64,000 bases of DNA. Origin: Amaranthus tricolor. Taxonomy: Eukaryota; Streptophyta; Magnoliopsida; Caryophyllales; Amaranthaceae. The notes beneath the pieces were generated by a model. That model was given only the letters and a program-made list of their open reading frames with translations, searched no databases and was not told where the DNA came from. Numbering within the stretch: the first letter of the stretch is position 1; every line of letters starts with the position of its first letter. The translations under genes and the position numbers were made by a program. The stretch lies in assembly GCF_026212465.1 (NCBI RefSeq), contig NC_080060.1:15439837-15503836 (forward strand). Direction: 5' to 3'. Shown in pieces: positions 1-11,033 of the stretch.

Positions 1-2
1 AA

Positions 3-176
3 GTATTCTACATTGTAGACCCGTCTGATAAAAAATGGTCTATTGTTGTACCGGGAAAAAGAAGTATCCTTGGTATAAGTGATGTTGAGGATGAAGAAGA
101 ATATGATGCTTTTGAAGACTCCCCGCCCTTTATCAATCCAAAATCAGTGGATCAAGATGATGTAGATGTTGGTTAA
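3..176 (+). pseudogene. C-terminal end of CACTA transposon ORF (DUF4216-type), partial
   Basis: An open frame enters from the left edge and stops at TAA 174-176. The visible 57 residues begin VFYIVDPSDKKWSIVVPGKR and continue into an acidic stretch ending with FEDSPPF and DDVDVG. This FY-V-DP, KKW, V-GKR, acidic and PPF pattern is what I know from the C-terminal tail of En/Spm (CACTA) proteins carrying DUF4216. The piece is probably the end of the transposase-associated polyprotein. Its start and catalytic part lie outside the window. Intactness of the whole ORF cannot be judged, so it is listed as a transposon remnant. The hairpin-rich DNA just downstream fits a CACTA subterminal region. Confidence 0.65.
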
Positions 177-224
177 ATGCGTGTATATAGCACGGAAGGA
201 ATACATTTGAATTAAGTGATTCAC

Positions 225-466
225 AAGGTATAAATTTTAAGGTTTTTAAAGCTTTTTTAGCACTTTCGCGCATAAAGTATCTAAAACTTGGTTTGTTTTG
301 CACGAAACTTGGCACACAACACTATTTGATAAATATTATTGTGTTGAAATGGTTAGAATTGTAAATCATAGTCATATTCTTAAAATTACTTGATAAGTTG
401 CGATTTTAAGGGTTTTTAAGCTTTTTTTGCACTTTCGCGCATAAAATAGTTCAAACTTGGTTCTTG
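225..466. repeat. Two direct copies of a ~60-bp motif in the CACTA 3' region
   Basis: A motif containing GCACTTTCGCGCATAAA occurs at about 233-293 and again at about 403-464, spacing about 170 bp. The flanks (a TTTTAAGG run before, AACTTGG after) are also shared. The two copies lie between the transposon stop codon and the hairpin cluster, so they are probably part of the element's 3' untranslated and subterminal DNA. Confidence 0.6.
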
Positions 467-688
467 GTAAATAATGTAATTAGTTTATATTTAGGACTTT
501 TGTATATGTATATATTTATATATATGATCGAGAGTGTATATATATATATTAGTTGGTGATAATTGGTGATAATTGGTGATTATATTGGATTATTACATTG
601 TACATTAATCATTGTTTATTACATTATACATTAAACATTGGATTATTTATTAATATTAAACAGAAAAAAACAAAAACAAAAATATATG

Positions 689-868
689 CTATATGTTGCA
701 GTTCTTTCAAACTGCAGCATATAGTGTATTTTTGATTTAAAAAAAAAAGACTATATGCTGCGGTTTTGGGTGAACTGCAGCATATAGTTTTACACTATAT
801 GTTGCGGTTCCTATGAAACCGCAGCATATATTGCACTTTTATGCTGCGGGTTTAAACCGCAACATTTA
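689..868. repeat. Cluster of four imperfect palindromes, CACTA subterminal region
   Basis: Four consecutive hairpins share the core TATGCTGCGGTT and its complement AACCGCAGCATA: 689-724, 751-787, 796-830 and about 838-868. Arms are about 12-15 nt, with single mismatches and loops of 6-8 nt; the last is nearly loop-free. Arrays of short inverted motifs near the ends are characteristic of CACTA elements, where they bind the transposase. I could not find a clean TAGTG terminus to their right, so the element's 3' boundary is not defined. Confidence 0.6.
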
Positions 869-899
869 AAGTAGGTCATCTGCTGCTATCACTAGCATT

Positions 900-1560
900 T
901 CTCCCACAAAGGTGCTTGGGATGTTAAATGAAATACCGAATGAGATACAATCTACACAACAAAACCCTAGCATAAGAAAATTGCAATTGTAAATACAAGT
1001 GTTGTGGTGAATTAAGAATTTTGATGATATTTAGAGTTAATTAAACTCTTAATATTATCTCATGAAAGGAAGAATAAGAATGAGAATCTTCTTAAGAGAG
1101 AAATCAGAAATGATATGGAGATGGGATGGAATGTCCTTTGACATACAACCTCTATTTATAAAGTAATACATCAAATAACACCTCCGTTTGAAACAAAAGT
1201 GTTTCACCAAGCATAGCTTATGAATCAAAACTAATGATTCATCAAAGCAAAGCAAGTGCAATTAACATCCAAATAGAAGTTAATTCATCATTAGTAGTGC
1301 TTTGATCAAAACAACACTAACAAGCAAAACCGGATAAAACAAACAAAAACCGCGAAAAATAGGACAAAGGACTGGGGACGAGTCGTTGCTCACTGGCGAC
1401 GTTTCCTGAAAATCCGAGCCGACTTTACGTTGTACCCAAAAAGTTACTTTAGTAACCAGGCGACGACTCGTTGCCTAGCCCACGACAAGTTGTTGCTTTC
1501 CTCTGTCTTGTGTTTTTTGCGTTTTTCCTTTGAGGCATTTAATTGGACTTATAATATATT
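900..1560 (-). mobile_element. Possible LTR-like repeat, minus strand (uncertain)
   Basis: Read on the minus strand, this stretch has a TTTATAAATAGAGG promoter-like element near 1150, followed by leader-like DNA. Upstream of it lies a locally GC-rich block (1370-1500) with repeated GCGACGACTCGTTGCC-like words. Composition and layout resemble an LTR, but no second LTR, primer site or TG/CA ends were found. It could equally be unrelated repeat DNA. Confidence 0.25.
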
Positions 1561-2690
1561 TATTTTACTCCCACTACTATACTAAGTATTTAGTATAAAC
1601 ATATTTAGGTCTATATACTCTAAATGTTCAACATTCATAAGGGTGGAATTGGGGGCAATTTTTCTCTAAAATACCTATAGTTTTTTATTCTCCATTGTTA
1701 AAGTTGGATTAGTGCATGTAATCAAGAATTCTAATCAATAAATTGCCTTTATTCATTGGATGGGGTTTCATAGTCTAATATCAAATTGATATTAGGATTT
1801 TCCCTACCTTTTGATTCTTGGTGTGTTTAATTTCTTTTACATTTTGCAATCTTTTGCATTCTTTGTTTTAGAATCTTCAAAGGCAAGAGCATTTGGTCTA
1901 ATAGTTTATAAGACGTTAATGATGAGTTCTTCATGGTCAATATATGATTGTTTGTAGTTGTTTATGGTTCCTTAGGTTTTGTAGGCTATGATGATACAAC
2001 GAGGCTTGCTTCCTAATCATATCTCTTGTTGAAAATTGTATCAAACAACGATGAAAAAAAGGATATGTAAAAGTGTCCGATATCATTTACAACAATCGCC
2101 TTTTTACAATTTAGATTGTCATTTGATTTCAGTTACTCTCTGCTTTTTAACGTGAGATAATTATTGAAAAAAAATAGGGTAAAGAATGGATAAATGAGAT
2201 GAAAAAAATTATATATTTTGTTAAATTTGTAAAAGTCGTGTATAGACTTGATTCATAATATGTAGCAACTTAATTGCAATTATTTATCAACAATTATTAT
2301 ATTTAATTGTATCTATCAAATAAAAATATTTAGGGATATTCCATATAGTAACCTTAAATATTTGAATTTTCCACATGGTAGAAAAATATTTTTTAATCCA
2401 CGTGGTAACCTTGACCTTCCAACTTTTCCACGTGTTAGATTAAAGAGAAATTTTTTGTTCATTTTACGCTATTTATCCAATGAAATGACAATTTTTTCAA
2501 AACCAAACGTCGTAATTTACCGTAATTGATCACATATTTTGAAATCTAGTCGAAATAAGTACTTAATTTAATAAAAACTTTAACATTTTGTTTCCCACAT
2601 GAAAAATTTAAAAATTCAAAACTGTTACTCGAAATTTTAAAAACATTTATGAAAAAGTCAAAATGTTATAATTAGACATTCAATTTTGTC
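1560..2690. other. Intergenic stretch without a recognisable gene
   Basis: AT-rich DNA with no coding frame I can support. At about 2340-2450 there is a block with words such as CCACGTGGTAACC and CCACATGGTAG. Related wording in the opposite sense occurs near 59650-59740, so this is probably a dispersed repeat copy. Confidence 0.5.
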
Positions 2691-2889
2691 GATATTTATA
2701 ACTTTAATATTTTTAAGGTTTATGGAAAATAGGGAAGAAGTACGATACCTTCCCACCAAATTAAACGGTACAAGAGGGTGTATCGAATCGAAAACCAAAA
2801 AAAAAAAAAAATAGATCAAAAGACAATTCCTAGGGTTAAAACAGTTTAATTCCAATCACATTTGCTCTTTTGCCCCAATTCTTGTAGAA

Positions 2890-2904
2890 ATGGGCGCAGC
2901 TTAA
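2890..2904 (+). promoter_or_regulatory. Short upstream ORF in the leader of the BED-PB1 gene
   Basis: ATG GGC GCA GCT TAA sits in the inferred non-coding first exon, about 1.7 kb (about 160 nt after splicing) ahead of the main start codon. It encodes only M-G-A-A. If the first exon is as inferred, ribosomes would meet this uORF before the main ATG. The transcription start is unknown, so it may lie outside the mRNA. Confidence 0.35.
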
Positions 2905-3053
2905 TCGTCTAGCATCTTTTGAATTCATTTTGTTGGCTTCTTGAGTTGGACACATCGACTCAGTCAAATCGGCCTCACTCTATTTTGTCACTTGATTCGA
3001 TTCAGTGTAAGGTCCACCCTCACTTGATTCAATTCTACTGAATCTCGTGCAAG

Positions 3054-3681
3054 GTATTCAAAATCTTTCGTTTTCCCTCACTTTTTATTCAAAATTGTAT
3101 TCTTTTGAGATGGAGATTGTAATTCTGAGATTTAATTTCGTTGTTCTATTGTATGTCTTACCTTTTTTTGTTTGTTAATTTGGGTATATGCCAATCAAAT
3201 AATATGCGGTAAATTTAATCTTTGTATGGTGCAATTTTTGTTGCAAAATGGGTTGATAACAATTATCAATCCGCACACCAATATGATACCAGTAAGCCGC
3301 TAAAATTTATCATTAAGGACCTATTCTACAAGGGGTGTTGGAAATAAATGACTTTTTAAGGTCTTCTCAATGTCTTATCATGGCTACAATCATCGACATA
3401 ATAATGTTATGTATAATATTTGTACTTGAGAAATGTGTTTAGAGTTGTGTGTAATATGTATTTGATAAGGAAAAGTTTGGTGTGACACCAAGTTATCGTT
3501 GCAATAAGAAAGTTTTTTCTCTACTATCCTAGTGTAAATAAACGAGACTTCAAGTGAATAAAAGAAGAGAGAATAGAATAAGCATTTTGTATCTTCAAAA
3601 GGATGAACAAGGTACTTCCCAACAGTCCTATTTCAACCGCATTAATCTTAGTCAAAGAGTATAAATGTGATTTAATAAGAT

Positions 3682-3755
<74 letters not shown>

Positions 3756-4622
3756 AATATTATTAAACTAATAGTAGACACCCATTAAGGGGCAATGCGA
3801 TCACACATTGTATATGTCTAGGACTGCTGAATTGAGTTTAATTAATTGTAACTGAATTCTATTTTTAAAACCTTTAAGACTGAATGGATCCGACTTATTC
3901 AGTGAATGTGATGGTGTGAGTGATGGGCATAAGATATTGGTATTGAAGTATTGTTGTTACGACCCAATGGTTGTCGGTGTTAAATGGTGAAATTGGTAAT
4001 GAAAAATTAGTGTAATTTTGATGGGAAGATTTTGAAAAGTTTAATGGTGATGCTTGTTACATCAATAACCTCACATTACCAAGTCAATTAACGGTCTGTT
4101 TAGTTGTTGGTGCTAATAGATGGTAATGTGAATGACTTGTGATTGACTTGATAGCTTATTAATCATAACTAATGTGAACTTATAAGGACTTATTAAAATT
4201 AAATGGCACTTCATTTGCATTTTTTAGTTTAGAATTGAACTAAACTAAACTGAACAAGCGCTTATCTAAACTCTTTGTTCTTTCTTAGTTTTTGACTTAA
4301 TATGCCTATCAAACCTAAGCATTCGAGAGAGCATGCTATAACTGATTTAAGGTTCATTTTTCATTTAACTTGGTACTAATTTATAAATTATCATCTCTTT
4401 ACAACAAATATTTGTTTCAAACTTCTTGTTCTATTACACAATCAAACAGCCATTGCTAACACAACTTTAGGAATGAACTTTTGATGCATAAAATTTCATT
4501 GTTCTTCAAAGTAGGAATTAAGAAATTATTTACTATCTCTAATTTACATATTTGAGCACATTTATACATTAAAATTTAGTCCTTAATTTTGTTACACATT
4601 ATTTGTTTTTGTTGTACCACAG
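3054..4622 (+). other. Inferred 5'-UTR intron of the BED-PB1 gene
   Basis: The CT-rich leader-like DNA at 2860-3053 ends in GCAAG followed by GTATTC, a good donor. The pyrimidine-rich TTTTTGTTGTACCACAG at 4606-4622 is a good acceptor two bases before the main ATG. The intron would be about 1.57 kb and carries a (TA)n(TG)n microsatellite plus GGTAATG-rich MITE-like DNA near 4000-4180. Support is by splice consensus only. Confidence 0.5.
3684..3756. repeat. (TA)n(TG)n microsatellite
   Basis: An uninterrupted TA run of about 57 bp passes directly into about 16 bp of TG repeats. It lies inside the inferred 5'-UTR intron. Apparent ORFs through it on both strands are repeat artefacts. Confidence 0.95.
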
Positions 4623-4624
4623 TC

Positions 4625-5464
4625 ATGGAAATGGGTGATAGCAGTGCTAAAGATCTCTCAAAGTCCTCATCTCCCATTGTTCTGACGCCACCACTATTTT
4701 CTAGACCTCACTCTGCGTTGGAGAACTCAAGCCCACAACAGGAAGTAATTGTTCCTTCTGGAAGTCGACCTAGAAAGACGAAATCGATAGTGTGGAACCA
4801 CTTTACGAAGTTGATTATAAATGGTCAACAGAAAGCTAGATGTGTGCATTGTCAACGTATATTTGGAGGCAATAGTAAAAATGGTACCTCTACTTTAAAA
4901 GATCATCTTACTCGTAGATGCAGTATAAGGTTTAGTCAAGTTGCATCGCGTCAAAAACTTCTGACTTTTAGTCGTAAGCCAGACTCAACCCTCTCGACCA
5001 TAGAGCTAGACAGCCATGGTAATTATAATGATCAAGCTGGTCTTGAACATTCCCCTTTACATTTAGATGAAGACCCTGAGCGTTTGATGTCAACTCTAGG
5101 TAAAACAATGGAAATTGTTGAAGAGCCCATCGTGGGAACTCCATGCCATAGCCCAAACTATGTGGAGGGTGGAAATCAGTGTGTTGAACAAGAGAGCGGA
5201 TGTTTAAAATGTTTGGTTATAAAAGCTACTTATAAGGAAGATACGGTTAGGTTTGACTTCTTGCCAACTTCCTCTAGTGTCAGTGAACTTGAGAAAGAAG
5301 TGGCGAAGAACCTAAAACTTGAGTCGGGCAAACTCAAGATCAAATATCAGGATGAGGATAAAGAGTGGATGCTAATGACCATGGATTCCCATCTAAATTA
5401 TGTTTTAAATCTTTGTAAGTCATCTAGAAGCAAGATTGTTAGGCTGTTAGTTAGTGATTTGTGA
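4625..5464 (+). CDS. BED-type zinc finger protein with C-terminal PB1 domain
   Basis: The 279-residue product is read from ATG 4625, two bases after a splice acceptor; the open frame further upstream lacks an ATG. Residues 55-100 form a BED zinc finger: W57, F60, C73-x2-C76, H94-x4-C99. BED fingers bind DNA and are best known from hAT transposases and proteins domesticated from them. A Ser/Pro-rich and acidic linker follows. Residues about 197-278 form a PB1 domain close to that of NIN-like (NLP) factors, starting VIKATYKEDTVRF, with the basic β1 lysine (K200) and an acidic OPCA-like segment (YQDEDKEW, 241-248). It could therefore self-associate head to tail. There is no hAT transposase core, dimerisation domain or RWP-RK domain. 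It is probably a nuclear DNA-binding adaptor; this role is inferred. The coding part is one uninterrupted exon, so a processed origin is possible. Confidence 0.85.
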   Translation: MEMGDSSAKDLSKSSSPIVLTPPLFSRPHSALENSSPQQEVIVPSGSRPRKTKSIVWNHFTKLIINGQQKARCVHCQRIFGGNSKNGTSTLKDHLTRRCSIRFSQVASRQKLLTFSRKPDSTLSTIELDSHGNYNDQAGLEHSPLHLDEDPERLMSTLGKTMEIVEEPIVGTPCHSPNYVEGGNQCVEQESGCLKCLVIKATYKEDTVRFDFLPTSSSVSELEKEVAKNLKLESGKLKIKYQDEDKEWMLMTMDSHLNYVLNLCKSSRSKIVRLLVSDL

Positions 5465-5667
5465 TGTCCTGACAAAAGATTGAGAGAATCTGTTCTACTA
5501 AACTGCTGATTTTTGAAAGTGTAAACTCGAGGTAATTATGTGGACACTTAAGTTGTATTTGGGATGGGATACACTAATATTTTCAGTACTAAAGCTGAAG
5601 CTTTGCTGTGACATGCAAATAGTTTTTGCAACTTTTGACTAAAATTCATGTGTTGCTGTTCACCTCT

Positions 5668-6415
5668 TAATGTTCATATGGTAATCTATGATGGTCTATC
5701 GCTTTTTATCTGTGTGTGTCGTGTGCTGGTTGAGGTAGTGGAGGATGTGGAGACCGGATTTGATCCAGGAAATCACGGCCGTTTATAAGCTGAAGTTTGA
5801 ACTAATGAAGCTCAAAACGCAAAACTTTACTTTGTACCTCGTTTCGAACCGTTTAGATCAAAACGGTACGTAAATGCGATTCAAAGAACTAAAATTCCAT
5901 TTTGGATTTATATTTCTCACATATGATCAATGTATTTGAACTACGTCATGCCTTTATTTTACTCTCAACTGGATCAAATTTCAATTCCAAAGTTGATACT
6001 AAATAAGCCATACTAAACAGGCCCTTAATGTTCATCTGGTAATCTATGATGGTCTATCGCTTTTTATCTGTGTGTGTATCTTGTGTTGGTTGAGATAGAG
6101 GAGGATGTGGACACCGGATTTGATTTAGGAAATTACGGCCATTTGCAAGCTGAAGTTTTAACTAATGAAGCCCAAAACACAGAACTTTGTTTCGCAGTTT
6201 GTTATGAACCGTTTATACCAAAAAGGTATGTAAAATGCGATTCAATACACTAAATTTACATTATGCATGTCTAATTTGTATCTAGATGGAAAAACTTTAG
6301 TGTTAAGGTTATATTTCCTACTTATGATCAATATATTTGAACAACGTCATGGCTATATTTTAGTCTCTATTGGATCAAATTTCAATTCCAAAGCTTTGGA
6401 AACACTAAATTAATA
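5668..6415. repeat. Tandem duplication of ~360 bp downstream of the BED-PB1 gene
   Basis: The block starting AATGTTCATATGGTAATC (about 5668) recurs from about 6027, with the same order of words throughout: CTATCGCTTTTTATCTGTG, GAGGATGTGGA, TGATCAAT and GGATCAAATTTCAATTCC. The unit is about 358 bp and the copies differ by scattered substitutions and small indels. It lies just beyond the stop codon, so part may be in the 3' UTR. Confidence 0.8.
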
Positions 6416-7290
6416 TATGTTGTTTTTCATTCTATTTCTTATATCAAATTGAATTTCGTTACATGTAACATTGGTTTGATTAGGCAAAATGTGTCGGTGC
6501 TATCAAGAACCGAGATATTGGTAAAATCGATTCCAAAAGTGGAGGACGCAAAGTTGTTTTGGGGGAATTTCAGGGTAGGATGAGGGAATGAAAGAGCTTG
6601 ATGAAATCGAACTCAGGATCTTACTACGAGAAGTGATATTTGATTTTCAACTGAGATAAAATTCAATTCTATTATACGTAAAGTGAAAGGGGTTTCCTAA
6701 TGAACACATTAAGTTAAAGAAATATGGAATTTCGTAACTATTGTGGGGCTGTGGATTGCGGTTGTTGTGGTAATGAGCTGATAAAGAAGGTATGTAATGT
6801 CAGACTGCTAGTGAAGAAATTAACTACAGGTTTACAGCAGATCTCTGTTCAAATATTATAGTACTCGCTTGATTTGTTAATCTTATCGGTACTTTGTCCT
6901 TGGCATATTCTAATTTTGGTTTACTACTACTTTTTGAATGGAGCCTGCATTAGAAGATGGTGAAATGGGGTAGACTTTTACATCTACTTTTTCATTTTGC
7001 TTCATTTACTATTTTAGTAATATCATTGATCTTATCTTTTACTATATTTAGACATGATCTTGACTAAAATCAAAGTACAGTTTATTTTTCTTTTCTACAT
7101 TAAAACTTATAATTATCCACTATAATACACAAATACTCGTATTTGTCCAAATGTCATATTTGGTTTTCATGCATTAATTAAAATGCAATGAGTATATGGT
7201 TATTTGAGCAAAAATGAAAAGTTTATGTGGCATTGTTATTCTTGGAACTCATGAGAAGATCAATTCTCCACCTCAGCAATTCGTATGCCT
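6416..7290. other. Intergenic stretch without a recognisable gene
   Basis: AT-rich DNA with short frames only. A few exon-like GC-richer words occur at 6480-6600, but no open frame with splice sites could be assembled. Confidence 0.4.
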
Positions 7291-7299
7291 CACCAACTA

Positions 7300-7525
7300 A
7301 TTGATGTGCGCTAACAAGAAACACAAAGTTAGTTAGGATGTTTATAACTAACTTATGTTTATATAATAGAGTGTTGATTAGCTATTATATAGCTTTAGCT
7401 TCCTACATTCATTTGTATAAATAAATAGCTCCAACTCTTATTGTATTTTAACCAATCCAATTAATAAAAGATTGTTTGTCTTAAGATTGAATTGAGAGTT
7501 AATTGATACTTGTTGAGTTTAACAG
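7300..7525 (+). mobile_element. Possible solo LTR or TRIM remnant
   Basis: The segment begins TGATGTGCGC, contains TATAAATAAATAG near 7418 followed by an AATAAAAG signal near 7466, and ends ...GTTTAACA. This order (TG, TATA box, polyadenylation-like signal, CA) fits a short solo LTR. No target duplication or second copy was found. Confidence 0.3.
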
Positions 7526-7601
7526 TTATAGCCCATTGAAATTATTACAATACTATCGTTCTCTTCTCAATATCACCAGCAATCTTAAAAGGACAAAAGA
7601 A

Positions 7602-7602
<1 letters not shown>

Positions 7603-7680
<78 letters not shown>
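7603..7680. repeat. (TA)n microsatellite
   Basis: A pure TA run of 78 bp. Confidence 0.97.
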
Positions 7681-7683
<3 letters not shown>

Positions 7684-8494
7684 AAAACTTTCACTCTAAT
7701 TTTTGAGCTGTAACAAATTCAAACGTAGAAAATGTTATTTTACTCCTATTTCATAATTTTCTTTGATATGTTATGTCCAATTACTATTTATTTTCATGTT
7801 TTACTGTTCATTGAGTGTCAGTTTAGTTTATTAAGGTCTAATTTATTCCAGTTCATCGTATGTCAATTGTTTGTAAGCCTCATTGTAACATTTTTCATAA
7901 TTTCTTTCTATTTTAAAATTTTAACCTTGAGGTAAATTTTCTTATCTCATAGAAATAATTTAAGTACAAATATGGTGAAAATTAAGGAAAGTAAATAAGA
8001 GCATATACTCTTCAACTTATTTTTTGAACATATTATTCATTCTTATTGGAATCAGATCAGATGAATCAAATCTGACCAGATCAATATAGATCTTGACAAA
8101 ATCATATCTGAACCAATTGATTTAGACAAAGAGAACATGTTCTTAATGTGGTAAAAAGAATATTTTAACAGAAAGTTAAAGAAATATGTGAATGAGAATA
8201 AAATATATTCATGTGAGATCTCATTAGATTCGTCTTAATGCATACTTTTTTATTATATACTTTGTATAATTTTGTATGTTGCGTATTTATAGATATTAAG
8301 GCTTAAAATTTACTTTGAAAACTGTGAAAAAGTAAATTAAAATAACGAAAAGGAGTATATGATGAGAATTAAAGAAACAATATGCATTATGGTAAAAAAT
8401 AAAAAGAAAATAATTGAATAAGATGAAAAATAAAACTAATTCTGGAACGAAATGAGTGACAAGCAATCCAGCCAAAAACATGGCATTGAACCAA
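7681..8494. other. Intergenic AT-rich stretch, nothing recognised
   Basis: Only short frames full of Phe/Leu/Ile codons are present, as expected of AT-rich non-coding DNA. No transposon ends, gene or RNA were recognised. Confidence 0.5.
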
Positions 8495-9051
8495 CGGCCC
8501 GTTTGGTTGATGGTAATGAAGTAATGAGAATGAAATGTTGTAATGGCAATAGTAATGAAGGAATGGGTATGAGAACTGGTAATAATGAAGATTCTTTTGT
8601 TTGGTGTGCATGACTAAAGATTGGTAATGGAAGATAATATTCCATTGATTGCATTTGGTTGTTAGTAATAAAAAATGGTAATGACTCTTAGTTTCATTAT
8701 TGTATATTTGTATCTAAAAACATTATTGTGTCTAAATTATTCTATTTAATGATTCTTTTTTAATAATAATATTTTTTTTGGATAATTACATACATTACCT
8801 TTTTTTTCTTCATTATTTTTTTTCTTCAGCTCGAAACAACATTACCTTATTTTATTACCACAGTAATACTTCATTACCATTACAGCCTAATACCAGGTTG
8901 TTTGATGGTAATAAAAATGGCCCTTTTTGGTAATTTTATTACTTTATTTTATTACCATCCATTACCATTGAAGGCATCCAAACAATCAAATTTTTTATTA
9001 CTTAATTTTATTACCATTACCGCCCTCTAATACCATGTACCAAACGGGCCG
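8495..9051. mobile_element. MITE with GGCCCGTTTGG terminal inverted repeats
   Basis: The left end reads CGGCCCGTTTGGTT and the right end ACCAAACGGGCCG, giving perfect inverted termini of about 12 bp around a 557-bp AT-rich body. Both arms carry many GGTAATG/CATTACC words in opposite orientation, so much of the element can fold back on itself. CAA lies on both sides and may be a 3-bp target duplication, which would point towards a PIF/Harbinger-like origin. There is no coding capacity. Related GGTAATG-rich DNA appears near 4000-4180 and 60400-60500. Confidence 0.75.
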
Positions 9052-9478
9052 CAAAGGTATTGCGGTATTGGACTTTATAATTTGGTTAGATTGAGATTTC
9101 TACTTTGTATAAGAGTGCGTCGGTGTACGAGTATAATATTGTTCATGAAATCTGGACTGTTACAAATAGCTTTCTCATATTGTGAGCATGTTTTAATTTT
9201 ATTATTATAAATGGAGAATTGGATCTTGAGCAATTGCTTTCGTAAAGAAGCATTTAATTAGATTTCCTTTTCGTAATGTGAACGTAAGACTTATGAGTAA
9301 GACCATACCATCTTCCTATCTGGAAATTTAACCGACAATGTGCGGAGTGAAAGGCACAGTACTCTCTTTGTGCCACCATTTTTTAAGAAATGTAAATAAT
9401 GTGATATAGATGAAAATTTATAAAATATTTGAAGTTATGGCTAAAAATAAAAATAAAAATTTATAAAATACTCTCTTT

Positions 9479-9566
9479 GATTACCATTCTCGGATATATT
9501 AGACGCTAATACACTTATAAACATTACCATTCTCGAATATATTAGACGCTAATACACTTATAAACA
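9479..9566. repeat. Tandem duplication, two copies of ~44 bp
   Basis: ATTACCATTCTCGGATATAT... and its neighbour ATTACCATTCTCGAATATAT... are followed by the same continuation to ACTTATAAAC. The two copies are adjacent and almost identical. Confidence 0.85.
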
Positions 9567-10011
9567 CACGGGCACCAAATCAAGCTAGGTTCGGGTTATC
9601 AAAGATTCTATAATTTAAAAGACTAACATAATGTAGGAACATTCATGAGTTCGGGTTTGAGATAATTACTCTTTGGTGGATTCCGACTCTGACTCTTAGG
9701 GTATGAGAATCTTGAACTTTAACCTAAACTCGTCAAGTTTAGGGTCCTAAAAGAATTTTGATTTAATTATTCAAAAACAGCTAAAGTTTAAAATAAAAAA
9801 TGGTGTTTAAGATAAAAAGGAAAAGAAACGTTAGACGCCTTTTATTTCAATAAAATAAAGAAAAAAAAAACTAAGGTAAATATAAAGCTAGAAGAATTTA
9901 AATGGTAATCACTAAATATACATAAAGGATAATATGTTATAAATATGAGAAATATTCTTAATTTATAATATAGTATCTATTCTGTATATATAGTGAAAAA
10001 AAAAATCATTA

Positions 10012-10012
<1 letters not shown>

Positions 10013-10081
<69 letters not shown>
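10013..10081. repeat. (TA)n(TG)n microsatellite
   Basis: About 18 bp of TA run directly into about 50 bp of TG, the same compound type as at 3684. Confidence 0.95.
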
Positions 10082-10083
<2 letters not shown>

Positions 10084-10355
10084 GATCAAATAAGAAGGAT
10101 TTTAAAATGAGAAAGGTGAGAAGGATTTTTGTTTGATTTTGTTTGGTTACTATATATACAAAAAAGGATACTATATTATATATTAAGAACATTTTAAAAA
10201 TTATTTCATAGTTACCTTTTAGTGTAACATAGTTACTTTTATAATTATGAGTTTTTGGCTCAATTGTGACAATAGATTTTTTTTATTTAGTGAAATCAAG
10301 GGTGTAGATTCCTTCTTACCCTTCTCATTTTAAACTTCTTCTCAATGGATCACTC

Positions 10356-10549
<194 letters not shown>

Positions 10550-10552
10550 TTA

Positions 10553-11033
10553 CTCCTATTCAACTTATTAGTCTTATTTACCTTATTCATACTTGCTAAG
10601 GTAACATTTTATCCTTAATAACCCTAGTTGTTTATAATTAAAAATTATAGGAAATTAATATTAATATTTCTTATATTTAGACAAATAAAACAAGATCTCA
10701 TTTGATTATATTTTAACTTATACTTCATATTGAATATAAAATACAAATTAGAAATAATAAGTGAATTGTGAGCCAAAAGTAAATAAGATTGCTAGACAGA
10801 ATAGAAAGAGATATATAATAATATATTCTTTCCAATTCAGAGTTAATGTTCTATTTGTTTTTCGCATATTTGTCAATGTACTAATTACATCCATGATATC
10901 TTTAATTGAGTATAATTAAAAATCATAAAAATTGATATTAATAATTTTCACATTAAGACGAATCAATCAAAATTTCACTTGATTATATTTAAAATAATAG
11001 ATTAAGAATAGAAGACAAATTAATTGGAGGGAG
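10553..11033. mobile_element. Stowaway-like MITE(s), probably two copies in tandem
   Basis: The left end is TA-CTCCTATTCAAC and the right end TTGGAGGGAG-TA, matching the CTCCCTCC-type termini and TA target of Stowaway (Tc1/mariner-derived) MITEs. The body contains the same inner sequence twice (about 10630-10770 and 10910-11020): ATTAATATT, then GACAAAT, then TCATTTGATTATATTT-like words. This suggests two family members side by side. The element at 31212-31460 shares this inner sequence. Confidence 0.6.

Noticed and set aside
8296..8654. Overlapping minus-strand frames across the MITE edge
   Set aside because: Phe/Leu/His-rich translations of AT-rich DNA and of the GGTAATG arrays; no domain or start context.
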